Below are positions 35,741 to 47,129 of a DNA stretch of 64,000 bases, piece by piece. The DNA lies in assembly GCA_011033025.1 (NCBI GenBank), contig WFMF01000087.1:1-64000 (forward strand), given 5' to 3'. The position numbers and the translations under genes were made by a program. This DNA is from Beroe forskalii (Eukaryota; Ctenophora; Nuda; Beroida; Beroidae). Numbering within the stretch: position 1 is the stretch's first letter; the number at the start of each line of letters is the position of its first letter. Under the pieces are notes generated by a model that did no database searches, had not been told where the DNA came from, and worked only from the letters and a program-made list of their open reading frames with translations.

Positions 35741-36350
35741 GATGTTACCCTACCCTCGCGCGCGGCGTTCCTAAGCCCGCATAGGTGTGCGTACGCGCGC
35801 CGCGCAACGCAGACAGGGATATACGTGTTTAGCAACGCGCGGCGCAACGTTCCACATTTGGACGTCACTTTGCATCCATCCAGTCAGAAGAAATAGACGG
35901 GGCAACGTCCGTCGAAGGAACATGATGGCCAATGATTCAATGAATGGGTTTCCCTAACCAGGGGTGTCGCGGCTTGCCGCGCCGCGCACTCCGTGCGCGA
36001 AACCAGGGCGCTGGTTAGGGCAACTAAGCCCGCATAGGTGTGTGTACGCGCCGCGCGAGCCACAGTGCCACAGGGATATACGTGTTTAGCAATGGTTAGG
36101 GCAATGCACACCAATACGGGCTTAGGAAATAGGAATGCAATGTGGGCTAATAAGGTAGCTAAACACGTACGCTTCAACCCAGCGAAACGTTTCGGATTTT
36201 TTTCGGGGTAGCAGCGCGCCGCGAATATAAGAAATTTTAATTTCGCCGCCGACGTACATGGCTTCATTAGCGCGGCGTAATATCCTGTAATATGATATAG
36301 CAAGGGAGCCGCGCATTTTGAATTTCATATTGATTGCAGTTCATTAACTT
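35741..36350. repeat. GC-rich mosaic of repeat Y, N3 fragments and a small TIR element
   Basis: Repeat Y copy 2 (35746-35915) is interrupted by N3-type words (GCATAGGTGTGCGTACGCG, GGGATATACGTGTTTAGCAA). At 35947-36023 a small element has CCCTAACCAGGGGTGTCGC at its left and GCTGGTTAGGGCAA at its right, the same termini as the 65-bp insert at 41126-41190. No gene was recognised. The segment just upstream of the secreted repeat protein would hold its promoter, but no motif is clear. Confidence 0.55.
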
Positions 36351-36531
36351 GCTGATCATTGAACTGACGTTCAGTTATCGCGTTGGAAGAGTTAACCATC
36401 GCTAATTGGCAACTAATAGAAAATATTGTATGATCCGAAACCAATAACCATCAGTGAGTTATAGATCACACAAAAGAATAGATAAAGTCACCCAAAAGTA
36501 TCAGCTAACCCAACACGCATTCCAGCATACG

Positions 36532-37428
36532 ATGAAAACAATGAAAGTGGTAATACTAGCGTATCTTCTTTTGCTGACAAGATGTGGACTGATCAAACGA
36601 GACGATTTTCATGACAAGGAAGCAGAGAATTTTCATGACAAGGAAGCAGGGGATTTTCATGACAAGGAAGCAGAGGATTTTCATGACAAGGAAGCGTGGG
36701 ATTCTTATGGCAAGGAAGCATGGGATTTTCATGACAAGGAAGCAGAGGATTTTCATGACAAGGAAGCGTGGGATTCTTATGGCAAGGAAGCGGGGGATTC
36801 CCATGAGGCAGTCATGTTTTTAGAACCAGGCGTCTTCGAGAATAATCCAAAACCTAGGATAGAGGTGGGAGTCGTCGCTGTGGTAAAAATTGTCGGGGAT
36901 GTTGGTGCGACTGAGGGTTCTAGTACGTCTAGTCCTTTTAGTACTTCTAGTACTGAGACTTCCACGAGTTCCCCTGAGAGTTATTCTACGAGTTCCTCTG
37001 AGAGTTATTCTACGAGTTCCTCTGAGAGTTCTTCTACGAGTTCCTCTGAGTTATTCTACGAGTTCCTCTGAGAGTTCTCTACGAGTTCCTCTGAGAGTTC
37101 TACGAGTTCTGAGAGTTATTCTACGAGTTCCTCTGAGAGTTCTTCTACGAGTTCCTCTGAGAGTTCTTCTACGAGTTCCTCTGAGAGTTATTCTACGAGT
37201 TCCTCTGAGAGTTATTCTACGAGTTCCTCTGAGAGTTCTTCTACGAGTTCCTCTGAGAGTTCTTCTACGAGTTCCTCTGAGATTTCTCCAGAGTTCCTCT
37301 GAGATTTCTCCAGAGTTCCTCTGAGATTTCTCCAGAGTTCCTCTGAGATTTCTTTATAGAGTTCTTCTGAGATTTCTCCGCAGAGTTCTTCTCAGAATGC
37401 TCCTGAGAATTCCAGTACTGCTCTATAA
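36532..37428 (+). CDS. Secreted octapeptide-repeat, Ser/Thr-rich protein (frame breaks)
   Basis: The start at 36532 was chosen because it places a clean signal peptide (MKTMKVVILAYLLLLTRCG) at the N-terminus. The frame extends upstream without that logic. Next come about eight tandem octapeptides of type DFHDKEAE / DSYGKEAW (24-bp units), a short non-repetitive linker with PRIEVGVVAVVKIV, and a long Ser/Thr array (STSSSESY, also 24 bp). The first frame stops at 37069-37071 after a 2-bp deficit in one repeat unit. A 1-bp deficit in the next unit restores it, and another slip near 37285 precedes an end at STAL-stop (37428). The true product is probably one mucin-like extracellular protein, of matrix, mucus or adhesive type. 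The slips may be assembly errors in repeats. Confidence 0.6.
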
Positions 37429-38906
37429 TTTAAGTACTGAGACTTCTTATGTCCGTGGCAGCTTTTGTTTAATCACAGCATTGAAATAGCATGTTTATAT
37501 GACGATAGAAAGATAGAATACTTCAATACTGGCATCAAGATCTAGAGTTCCAGATGATCTTAAAGAAGGAAACATCTGTTATTATGTTATTATAGAATTA
37601 AAAGCCCTTGCTAATTGTTTATTTGACGGAAATAGTTCAATACCAGCATCTTTTGACTCAAGTGTTATTTAAGAATTGAAAGCGCATGTTTATTTGACGA
37701 TGAAATTGTTCAATACCCTCCTCATAATTACTATATTTATAGCTATAACTTTTATTTCGCTATTCTTTTCATTGAAAATTGAGTCCAGGTAGACTTTGAA
37801 ATGCATGAATTATCGGAATAATCAATAAATTGCTAAAATCAATAAATTGCTAAAATTGTGCTGACATATCAAGTATTCCTAAATCAGTGCTTTGCTCATC
37901 ACGTGAACAGACAGCTGGAAAAGGGGAACAATATGTCAAACAGTAAATTTAAGAGGAGCAGAGCCAAGGACTAAAATTTATGCCGACTATACGTGCAGAC
38001 CCTCTGTGAGTATAATTTCGCGACAATAATGATTCTGACTATATTTTTACCCGACTGAAATATTGGAGGTGAAGGAATAGGGCATACGCCTCACTTTCAA
38101 AGTTTGAGCTGCCGCCAGCGCAAGTGATCTTGTGATAAATGGCAATTAATGGAGGGGCACCCTCATGAAGTGAAGTGGTCAAGATGAAATATCACGTGAC
38201 CTCATCAGGATTGATAATATAACGATCTGTTATATAATTGAATTATCAGTTGAATTTAAGGATCTGTTAAGTTAAAGGATCTGTCAAGTTTAAGGATCTG
38301 TGAAATTTAAAGATCTGAACTCAGGCTGGGTAGTTGACAGTAATTCTCCCCGTAGTGTCGTTTGAGTTCATTTGATTTTGACATCAATTTTATCGGATGC
38401 TGAATTATTCTGTGCTGAATTATTCTGTACATATTTGGTTATAATGTTGGGAACAGCAGAATGGCGTTAGTCGAAGTCTCATGAAGTAAATGAGGACTTT
38501 GAATGGGAAGGTAGAATGTGGTGACGGGTGAAGAAGAGCAAGAAGGAGAAGATGACAATTACAAAGTTTTACTTCTTTTCACAAGGTGTATGGGTATATT
38601 ATGGCAAATCATAACATGGCAAGTTGCACTCCGATCTTCTATTACGAAGATACGGGGGCAAGTCTCAACAGTCAACCGTGTGGCATCAGTGGTTGTCTTA
38701 AAGGTTTAAGGTCATACTTCGTCACAGACGATGTGTTTCTCATTGAAACATAGTTTGGGCGACAATTTCAAATAGTACGTAACGATTCCAGTATGTACTG
38801 TATGCTTAAATGGTAGGTTGGTCTAAGGGTGATCAACTCTGATGGTAAACCGATCAAATGTAACAAAAAGTGATGCCAGGAGAAAATATTTCCTATATCC
38901 ACTTAC
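37429..38906. other. Non-coding; expected position of further YY1-like exons
   Basis: I scanned the minus strand for C2H2 zinc-finger coding segments expected downstream of the YY1-like REPO exon and found none. A short direct repeat (GGATCTGT(T/C)AAGTT) occurs near 38260-38310. AATAAA words near 37822-37850 could serve the secreted repeat protein as polyadenylation signals. Confidence 0.4.
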
Positions 38907-39787
38907 CAGGGGTCCACACCATAACAGAGAAGACACCGTCCAATGTTTTGATCTGTTGAGGTCGCTTCTTCCAAGTTTTATTACCGTCCATGGTGTCAAG
39001 AAGGTTGCCGCACTCAGAATGAGCCATCTTTCTCTTCTTGTGAACATTTCCTGGGACAGAGGGAAACATTTAATTCAGTATATGATCCCAAACATCCATG
39101 AACACAGGGTAATATTCCACCGCTCTCATGTTTCAGTGTTCAACACTTAATAGTAGGTAGAATAATACAGCATCGAGTCCGAGAAAGAGTTTGTACGCAA
39201 ACTTCGCAATTGTTACCTACAATAATCTAATGACTTTTTGTGATTAGATCTGAACATTTGATAAATTCAAGATATGCTTGGCCTTTTGATGATAGCAAAA
39301 CGAGAAAACATTAAGTGTATGAACATATAAATGATTAAACTATTTACCAACCTTCCGGAGTAACAGTTTCTTCTGATGCAACATCCAAGAGAGCATTTTC
39401 GGAAAAGAGAAGCTGGTCACCGTATCGATTCTGGTCGTAAAAATAGTTGTCCTGCTCTGATTTATGTCCAGCAAGATGATCAAGTGCTTCTATGAAAGTT
39501 TTCGCCTCAGTATCAATAACTTTATCGTCATCATTAGGCGGGCTAACTTCTGTTTCTTCCTCCTTAACTGGGGATAAAAAGAGTCCTGCGGGACTCTCAT
39601 TTCGAGGTTTCAATAGAGCATCTTTGTCCGGTGGTGTTGTTAGAAACTCCCACGGAGTTGCATTCGATTCAACTTCGTAGGCGATGTTGGGTGTGTTCTC
39701 CTCAAGGGGCTCTGCTTTGATTTGGGACGCAGGAGTTACACAGGATACGGCATCGGGAATTGCTTCGATCCCATCACTCATGTTCAA
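38907..39787 (-). CDS. YY1-like factor, N-terminal acidic exon and REPO exon (partial)
   Basis: Exon 1 (39352-39787) starts with Met and encodes an acidic, Pro/Ser-containing segment. Exon 2 (38907-39050) follows a TCTGTCCCAG acceptor and ends at a good GTAAGT donor. Both junctions are phase 1. Exon 2 carries W-KKRPQQIKTLDGVFSVMVW, which matches the REPO motif (KTLEGEFSVTMW type) of YY1/Pleiohomeotic proteins, the segment that recruits Polycomb repressors. The four C2H2 fingers that bind DNA in this family are not found in the window, so the gene is incomplete here. The exon 1 donor (GTTGGT) is weak but is the one that keeps frame. Assignment rests on a short motif. Confidence 0.6.
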
Positions 39788-40033
39788 GAAAGGTTACATA
39801 CTGAAAGTTGTTGCCACAATTTCAACGGTCACAGAAGTCTGAAGTGGTTAATGGTGTGTAATACAAGCCAACTTGTATCCTGTGTACAACAAAACAAACG
39901 CTGCATGAAGATATGCTGACAATGGACTCTATACATAATTATACGCTAACATTTATCCAGTGCCGAAATGAAAGACAACATTCAAAAAATAAATGGTGCG
40001 CGGCGCGCTCGAACTCGTATGTCGTAGAATCGG

Positions 40034-40330
40034 ATGTTACCCTACCATGCGCGCGCAACGTTCCACACTTAGACGGTCACATTTCTTCCATCCAGTCAGA
40101 AAAAAGACGGGCAACGTCCGTCAAGCTCAAACGAGTGATGTGAAAGCTTTAGCTCGTTACTTGGCCCCCAACGTCTGGCAAAATCATAGTAGTATGTTAT
40201 GTTACTCTACCCTAGCCAGACGTTGCCTGCCCCATATTTTTTTTCAAGTCGGGGCGCGCGCGCTTCGCGCGCGCGAGGGGGCCAGGCAACGCCTGGCAAA
40301 CTCTACCCTCCGCTGCGCGCACTTTAGTCT
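40034..40330. repeat. Repeat Y copy 3 and a GCCAGGC/GCCTGGC hairpin repeat
   Basis: 40034-40122 is repeat Y. Next, 40160-40310 holds words of another dispersed repeat: GCCAGACGTTGCCTG, GCGCGCGCGCTTCGCGCGCG and GGGGGCCAGGCAACGCCTGG. Related words occur at 33838-33880, 41358-41402 and 47568-47628. Confidence 0.55.
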
Positions 40331-40355
40331 TTAACTTTAACCCCGTAACCGGCTA

Positions 40356-40596
40356 GTGTCCCATATAACTCTGGGCTCTTCATTATCTATGATAATGACG
40401 TCAGTCAGAAAAATATAGTTAAGCGCACCTAGCGCTTTAAGGACTTTGGTTAGGGTCACGATTAGGGTCAGGATTTGTTAAGGTTAGGGTTAGGATTAAG
40501 GTTAGGGTTTTGGTTAGGGTCATGGTTAGGTTTAGGATACAGAAAAATTGACCTTCAGGTCTGTGACGTCACTCAGCCGGAGTTATATGGGACACA
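40356..40596. mobile_element. TIR element T2 with TTAGGG-like core
   Basis: Termini GTGTCCCATATAACTC and GAGTTATATGGGACAC are inverted copies. The core is degenerate TTAGGG. The word CCCCGTAACC lies just outside both ends, a possible target duplication. Confidence 0.75.
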
Positions 40597-40788
40597 TACC
40601 CCGTAACCCGCAAGTAACACGACGTAATTGTTATTTACGACCCTCCAAATTTTAACGATTGCTACGGTACGCGCCGCGCTGTCACATAGCTTTGCTTTCG
40701 TGGGATGTAACCTTAAGATAATTAAGAATTTAAATGCTAATTATCATTGCAAATTTTAATTATGCACATTCAATTTGCGGTATCTCTC

Positions 40789-41026
40789 CCATATAAACGG
40801 CTCTGAGTGACGTCACAGATCTAAACGTCAATTTTTCTGTATCCTAAACCTAACCATAGCCCTAACCAAAACCCTAACCTTAATCCTAACCCTAACCCTA
40901 ACAAATCCTGGCCCTAATCCTGACCCTAACCCTAGTCCTTAAAGCGCTAGGTGCGCTTAATTATATTTTTCTGAGTGACGTCATTGTCATAGATAATGAA
41001 GGCTCCCGTTTATATGGGAGACCTAC
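40789..41026. mobile_element. TIR element T3 with CCCTAA core (inverted orientation)
   Basis: Termini are TCTCCCATATAAACGG(CT) and the complement GTTTATATGGGAGAC, with GAGTGACGTCA next to each end and a core of CCCTAA/CCTTAA words. It is oriented opposite to T2 and meets T4 head to head. Confidence 0.75.
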
Positions 41027-41040
41027 CAAATTTGCAGTCA

Positions 41041-41352
41041 GTCTCCCATATAAACGGGAGCCTTCATTATCTATGACAATGACGTCACTCAGAAAAATAT
41101 AATTAAGCGCACCTAGCGCTTTAAGTTGCTCTAACCAGATCCCTAGTTTTACGCGCGCGCCGCGCCTTGCGACACCCCTGGTTAGGGGAACGCTTTAAGG
41201 ACTAGGGTTAAGGTCAGGATTAGGGTCAGGATTTGTTAGGGTTAGGGTTAGGATTAAGGTTATGGTTTTGGTTAGGGCTCTGGTTAGGTTTAGGATACAG
41301 AAAAATTGACGTTTAGATCTGTGACGTCACTCAGAGCCGTTTATATGGGAGA
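41041..41352. mobile_element. TIR element T4 with TTAGGG core, interrupted by a 65-bp insert
   Basis: It has the same termini as T3 and the opposite orientation, so 40965-41110 forms a perfect palindrome across the junction. Its core is split by the insert listed at 41126-41190. Confidence 0.75.
41126..41190. mobile_element. 65-bp mini-element with 9-bp target duplication
   Basis: It is flanked by CGCTTTAAG (41117-41125 and 41191-41199), which occurs once in T2 and T3. Ends TTGCTCTAACCAG and CTGGTTAGGGGAA are imperfect inverted copies. A related copy is at 35947-36023. A 9-bp duplication would suit Mutator-type or similar transposases, but no autonomous element is visible. Confidence 0.7.
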
Positions 41353-41402
41353 CATACCATTTTGCCAGGCGTTGCCTGGCCCCCTCGCGCGTCAGACAAC
41401 AT

Positions 41403-42793
41403 TCAATTACGCTATGAGATCGAGAGCTGGGAAACTATAAAAGTAAATATGAATTCGATATCACCAATTTATGCAATGATCCAATTAAAACAAATTTGGT
41501 TTCTTTTATGATAAACATGATATGATTAATATTGAAAATTATTACAATTTCATGAGCAATATCACAAAGAATGTTGAATTAAATTCAATTTGAAAGCGAC
41601 ACGATGCAGATGTGATTGTGATCAATTGAATTGGTAATTGAAATGGTCAATTGGTCATCAATGTCAATTATTTTGTTACCTTCGAGAAAAAGTGGTGACA
41701 ATTACATGACGGACATTCTGAATAGGCAATTTAAATTAGAAAAGTGATTTCAACAATTATTCGTCAAAGCTTCAATCGAAAATAATAAATATCCTTAGTC
41801 CGCCGAAAATGAAAAAAAAAATCTTACGAGTTAGATCAAATTAGGTATAGGAACTGAACCGAAATGAGGCTAAAATTGAAAACTGGTAGATCATCTAAAA
41901 TTGGCGTCTCATTTAATCTCAAATAATAAAAGGTCAATACAAGTTTGAGGCCTGATAAGATATCATGAATGATCTCTTCAAAAAAGTCAAAACGTAAGTG
42001 GTCCTATCCAAGCAAAGGAGAAACTGCAATAAATAGTTAAGGGTAAAATTATTTCACAATTTTTTCTTCATTCTCCTTAACTCGGACGGGAAAATAAAAT
42101 AATCAAATATCAATGTTATTCAAATAATATCCAAATATATCATGCTAAAATAAGGAATATTGTGATAAATAATTCTAAATAATCCTAATAAAATGACGAA
42201 ATTTCGCGAAACATTTTACATTACATATTATATTCAAGAAACAAGAATCGAGCAACAGTTTCATTATATTATTACGATTAACGAAGAAAACTGTATATTT
42301 AAACCAACTCAAACTTGATTGCAGTTAATAAAACCTAGCAGGATCATTTTCTAACATTTTGAAATAACACTAACACAGGAAATATGTTGAATAAGTTATT
42401 GTTTACAGTAAAAGAAAATTACGGCTTAGATGATAACAGTATATTGTTACACGAAGAAAATCAAAAAATCTGTTATCAATAATATTTATTTAACTTGATT
42501 ATATTGATATGATTAATTAATTGATGATTAATTTAACAAATTTCGATTGTCTATCATTTTGCTAAAACCAAAAGCAATTCAAACAATAAACAGCTGATTT
42601 TACAACTGCTTTTTTGTATCCCATTCGCGATGGTATTTCATTAAATATGAATCAGTTTAAATCGTCTGTGCAAGTAAATTGCAGGAACGCAGCTAAAATT
42701 AGAGTTTTTCAAACAGTCCATGAGAAAACCTGCTTCTCATGCTGAACCAACACAGCAATATGGAGATTTCTGTCAATCTTCACAGGTGCTACC
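41403..42793. other. AT-rich non-coding stretch between YY1-like exon and boule-like gene
   Basis: The stretch is rich in AATT and ATTA words. I saw no gene, RNA or repeat. The 3' UTR of the boule-like gene should lie at its right-hand end. Confidence 0.4.
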
Positions 42794-45700
42794 TTAAAAC
42801 GGGGATACGTAGGACCACGCGGGAACGTGAGCTGCTGGTGCTCCGAGAAGCTGCGCGTTTCCATGGTTTCCGAGCAAGTTGCCATGGTTACCAAGTGCTA
42901 GGGTGGAGCTTGGCACGTACTGGATGGCAGGGGGCATGTACACCTGAGAATGGAACAGGAATTTAAGTTTAAAACCAATCAGACGGTTAAATGCGACTTT
43001 CCCAACGTCAGCTTCAACCGTGCGGTTGATCCATTTTGTGTCGAACGCAAAGGAGATCACGTGACAGTCAGTGCTTCAATGGATTGACCGAGCACTGTAC
43101 CAACTTAAAATACGCAAAGTATGGTACTGAAAAAAGAGACTTACATTGTTGAAGTGGCTGTAAGGGACCGGGAGTTGCATGGGGTTCATCTGTTCTGGGT
43201 GCTTGATTCGTCGGATGGCGAGCCCGATGTTCAGAGTGCGGTTCTGTAGCTTGATAGTCCGCTGAAAGTGACGAGTTAAATCTAGATCACAATATTATCG
43301 TGTGAAATATAAAATATTGAAAGAACATAATATCTGTGATCAGAAATAAAGCAATTCACAGTTTCCGGGGGTTAAACAAGCTAAGAACTACAAACCTGTT
43401 GAACCAGGGCCTCGACTATCTTCGCATCGTTGAAAGTAACAAACCCATACCTGAAATATTAGTCATGACAATATATTATTTAGGCGCTAAAGTAAGATGT
43501 GTAAATCTGAAAGAAGCCAAAAAATAATAATCGGGAAGTATATAAATGTAGTAATTGGATGGTAGAAACTCAAACACCATAATTTCTTTTGAACTTTTAT
43601 TGAAAAATGTTATAAATATCATCAAGATAAATTTATTGAGGTACCACAGTTGAAAAGATTGCACAATTGTTCCAGCATAAAACGATAAAATATTGATGTT
43701 CTGATATTACTTCAGTTGCTTTCTTGAGGAATCCATTTTCTCTGGCTTTTAATACCAAGAACGGAGCCAATAGCTTGAGTGTAGCTCAACACAAAGGGTG
43801 GCCTCGTTCCTCGAACCCTCATTTAGAATTTGAGCTCAGAATAGTATGCACTGGTTGGTCCCTCATGAACTTCGTAATCCAAACAAAAGAAAGTCTTTTG
43901 CTTCGTTGACCAAATCGGGTTTGATTGGTGCCCTAGAAAGCTTCTTTGTTCGACGAACAAGTATCACACTTGATATTATAGCATACGAGAAATTAGAAAT
44001 AAAATGATTGCTCAGTTTTGAGAAAAAGTGGAGATTAGTTTTTGAGCTTCTGAAAACCACTCCTTTACCAATATTCTTTCATCGATTCATCGATTTCAGA
44101 GGTCACACTTGAAATGTATAGATACGCCAGCGGCTGTCAGTAGACTGTAGTATGGTTCACAATATGAACTACACACCATCCACAGAGGACAGATATTAGA
44201 TTTTCAATCGCGGAAAAGCACGTGTAAATGTTACCCTGCCAAAGTTTGAGTCTGGCAGTGAAGCTCTTCCGTTGAAATCACAGTTTCACCAAATAGACCC
44301 TTGGCAGTTAAAAGAGACGAATATTGCTGAAGCTGTCCAGGTAGGGAATTTGTGGAAGTCAAAAGATACAAAGACACAGCAAATTAGCTCGCGGCTTTCT
44401 TGAAAAATTTTGTTTTGGAAACCGTTGGAATCAGGATGGAGAATTTGGCAGTGGCAGATACCTACACCAATAATAATGGGGTAATGGGGGATCACTAATT
44501 AGCTTCGAGTATATTTCACAAAGAAATAATACGTGTTTGAGAGTGATTAACTTTGAGACGGGGAATTGCCCTATACCTAATTTATTATTGGACGCCATGC
44601 CTGTGTAACTTTAAAACAATCTTAACTGAGGTTTATTATTGGCAGAAGACGTCAATATACTAATATACCTACGAGTAGCAAATGTATGGTAAAACAGAAA
44701 TTAAACAAAAGACTCACCCTTTGCTGGTCCCATTCTTCTCTCGAATAATCTTAGCATCGCACGGACCAAACTGCTGGAACAGAGCGTTCAGCTGATGCTC
44801 TGTGATCTGAAGAGAGAACTGAGTGAGTAATGGAAGATTCAATGGAAGATTGGAGAATTGGTCCAAAATATCCAGTATTTCGGCTAATTAGATGCTTAAA
44901 TCCTTGAAACTTCACCAGAATTTCAACTGTAACTTTTAAAATCATTCCGTATTCACGGTGGGTTAAAAAAAGCTAAATTATTATCAATTTCTACTCGGGC
45001 GGGGCCCTTTGCATCATCAACGGTCCAGTTTCGATCATTTCCAAGTAACATTTAGTCAGAAAATCCATTAAAATTTCCACAACACCCTGTTGCTACTATG
45101 AATATTTGAACAATACCTACATACGCCTTGGACCCCAGGGGTTTTCAACACAAAAGCACCGCGAGAGCATTTAAGAATTTCCATTAGGCTGTTAGAAGCA
45201 ATGTAACGAGAAAGGGAACAAACTCATTATACACGCATGACAGAACACGAAACTCTTAAAAAATTCAAAAAATTTAAACAGAAAATATATGTGTGAATTC
45301 TTGCTACAGTCGTATCTCTGCTCTCAGATACTGTCTAATAATGAACAGATCCATTAATTCAATAGTTTCAAGAGTTATCTCGTATTCTCGTATGAATTCC
45401 AGGATAATGATATCAGTTGCCATTATATCCCTACGTACTGTTTGCCTGCGTAAAATTTCGGAATGGAATGTGGAATGTTACACTTACAGATCTTATCTTC
45501 TAAATGATATAAATATTTACCTTGGTAACAAATTGATAAACTTAGTGATAAAAATAACCAGAGGGAATAAAGAGAATTTTTAGGGTAATTGCTCGAAGTT
45601 GAAAATTTACAATTGTGTGATCGATAGAAAAATTTCAAAATCGAGAGAAACATGTCATGATGCAGCAATTTTCATCCGGCCCAAAATTTGACAGCTATAA

Positions 45701-46778
45701 GGCACCCGATCAGCATGTGATGCGATAGCACCAAGGGCTGGCTTAGATCATGGCCAGATCTGCTGTCTGGCTGAACTGGCGATCAAACGAGCGGTAAGGA
45801 CTAAGATGATCTATGGTCTAAAGGAACATGGGGCAAATTCTCGATCAGTAGCTTATGCAATGAACTAAACAATTATGGTTAAATTTGGCAAGGATCCAAT
45901 AATCATGGTTGAATTTGGCAACTATCCAATAGGACGCAGGAAGGTTAAATTGAATGTTTTAACAGTTTCAATGGTTTGGAAGCAGATAAGTGGAAATTCT
46001 ACGGCCAAAAAACATTTAATCGTTCAGAGTCTAAGGGGAATGATAGCAAATTATGGTTGTTTTTGCACTTCTGATCCAGTTTAATGGTTGGAACACGAAA
46101 AACGAGCCAAACATTAAGAGAATACGAAAGAATTATGGACGTAAATAAGAAGTTTGCCAGTGGAACTTTGACTGATAAAATTGATTTAAGTCTAATTATG
46201 GGCCATTCAACACTGCCACTTCAAATTTGCATCGTTCTAAGACCGGTAAACAGGGCTACCTACGTCGTAAGATAAATTCTTGATAAGTTGATAATGCTGA
46301 TACGCGAAAAAATTCTTTTTTTGACTGACAATTAGTCTAGCATGGAAAAATTTATGTGAGAGTTGAGACGAAGTTAGAACTTAAAAGAAAAAACTCACGT
46401 CAGTATCAAGATTTCCAACGAAGATCCTTTCCATGTAGAGGATGCCGGCTGTCTTGTCTTCCTTGGATGATGAGGCTTCTCCAGGTCCCATGTTCATCTG
46501 AAATAGTTAAATAGTGGATCAGAGATGATAGCTGATTGGAAACAAGAGGCCACAATTAATTATCACTCAATCAATTTCACTGAAGCTGAAGCTCTGAAGC
46601 ACAGAGATTTCATCTATTTCGGATTTCTTAATCTAAATGAAAAGATTCAATAAGGTAGCTTGGCCAAGGGTTAAGCATAATTGAATAAATTGATAAATGA
46701 CGTGTTGACTGATTAATTATCAATCATTGGTTAATTTATCCATCAATTAATTAATTAACTTACATCTTCTGAGTGCAT
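42794..46778 (-). CDS. boule: DAZ/boule-like RRM protein, six exons, complete
   Basis: Exons 46764-46778, 46399-46497, 44718-44806, 43396-43450, 43145-43261 and 42794-42943 join in frame to 174 residues with a TAA. All donors and acceptors are GT/AG. One RNA-recognition motif spans about residues 28-104: RNP2 is IFVGNL (30-35) and RNP1 is KGYGFVTF (67-74). The motif ends in LNIGLAIRR (96-104), the hallmark of the DAZ/boule family (LNIGPAIR type). The C-terminal part is short, rich in P, Y and G, with two GNHGN units and a QYVPSS stretch, and resembles the poorly conserved tail of these proteins. Family members bind 3' UTRs of germ-cell mRNAs and promote their translation during meiosis. A tiny first exon (MHSED) precedes a second in-frame Met; translation could start at either. 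A GC-rich promoter candidate lies upstream. Confidence 0.8.
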
Positions 46779-46929
46779 GCTTTCAACGAACTCAACTATA
46801 AACAGCGAATAAATTAACAAAACCAAACAAAATAACGCTCAGCAACAAAATCTCAACCGCAGGATATCGAAGTAACGTTTCCCAGCAGGAGGACTCGATA
46901 CCAGCACCATGTCTCCATTGCTCCTCTTC

Positions 46930-47060
46930 GCTCATTGGTTACTGATAATTAGGGACGCGCGGTGATTGGCTCTCACACGACACGTGACTGCGAGGTCACG
47001 GATTGGAAGAACAAGCAGAACGGCGCGCTCTGATTGGTCCGATTCTGGGTCACGTGACCA
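46930..47060 (-). promoter_or_regulatory. CCAAT/E-box cluster upstream of the boule-like gene
   Basis: Four ATTGG words (CCAAT on the minus strand) occur at 46934, 46965, 47002 and 47033, spaced about 31 to 37 bp. CACGTG E-boxes are at 46981 and 47051. The block is GC-rich in an AT-rich neighbourhood and lies 150-280 bp upstream of the boule-like start codon, in the gene's orientation. It reads as a CCAAT-driven promoter, possibly bidirectional, but no plus-strand partner gene was found. Confidence 0.55.
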
Positions 47061-47129
47061 GCGCGTGGCGCCCTGGCTCTGCCCGGTCTCTGACGTAGCG
47101 ACACAGTGACTCTCTCCCACTGTACATCG

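Noticed and set aside
36556-37324. Repeat-like frames antisense to, or shifted from, the secreted repeat protein
   Set aside because: They are shadows of the 24-bp repeats; only the frame with the signal peptide makes sense.
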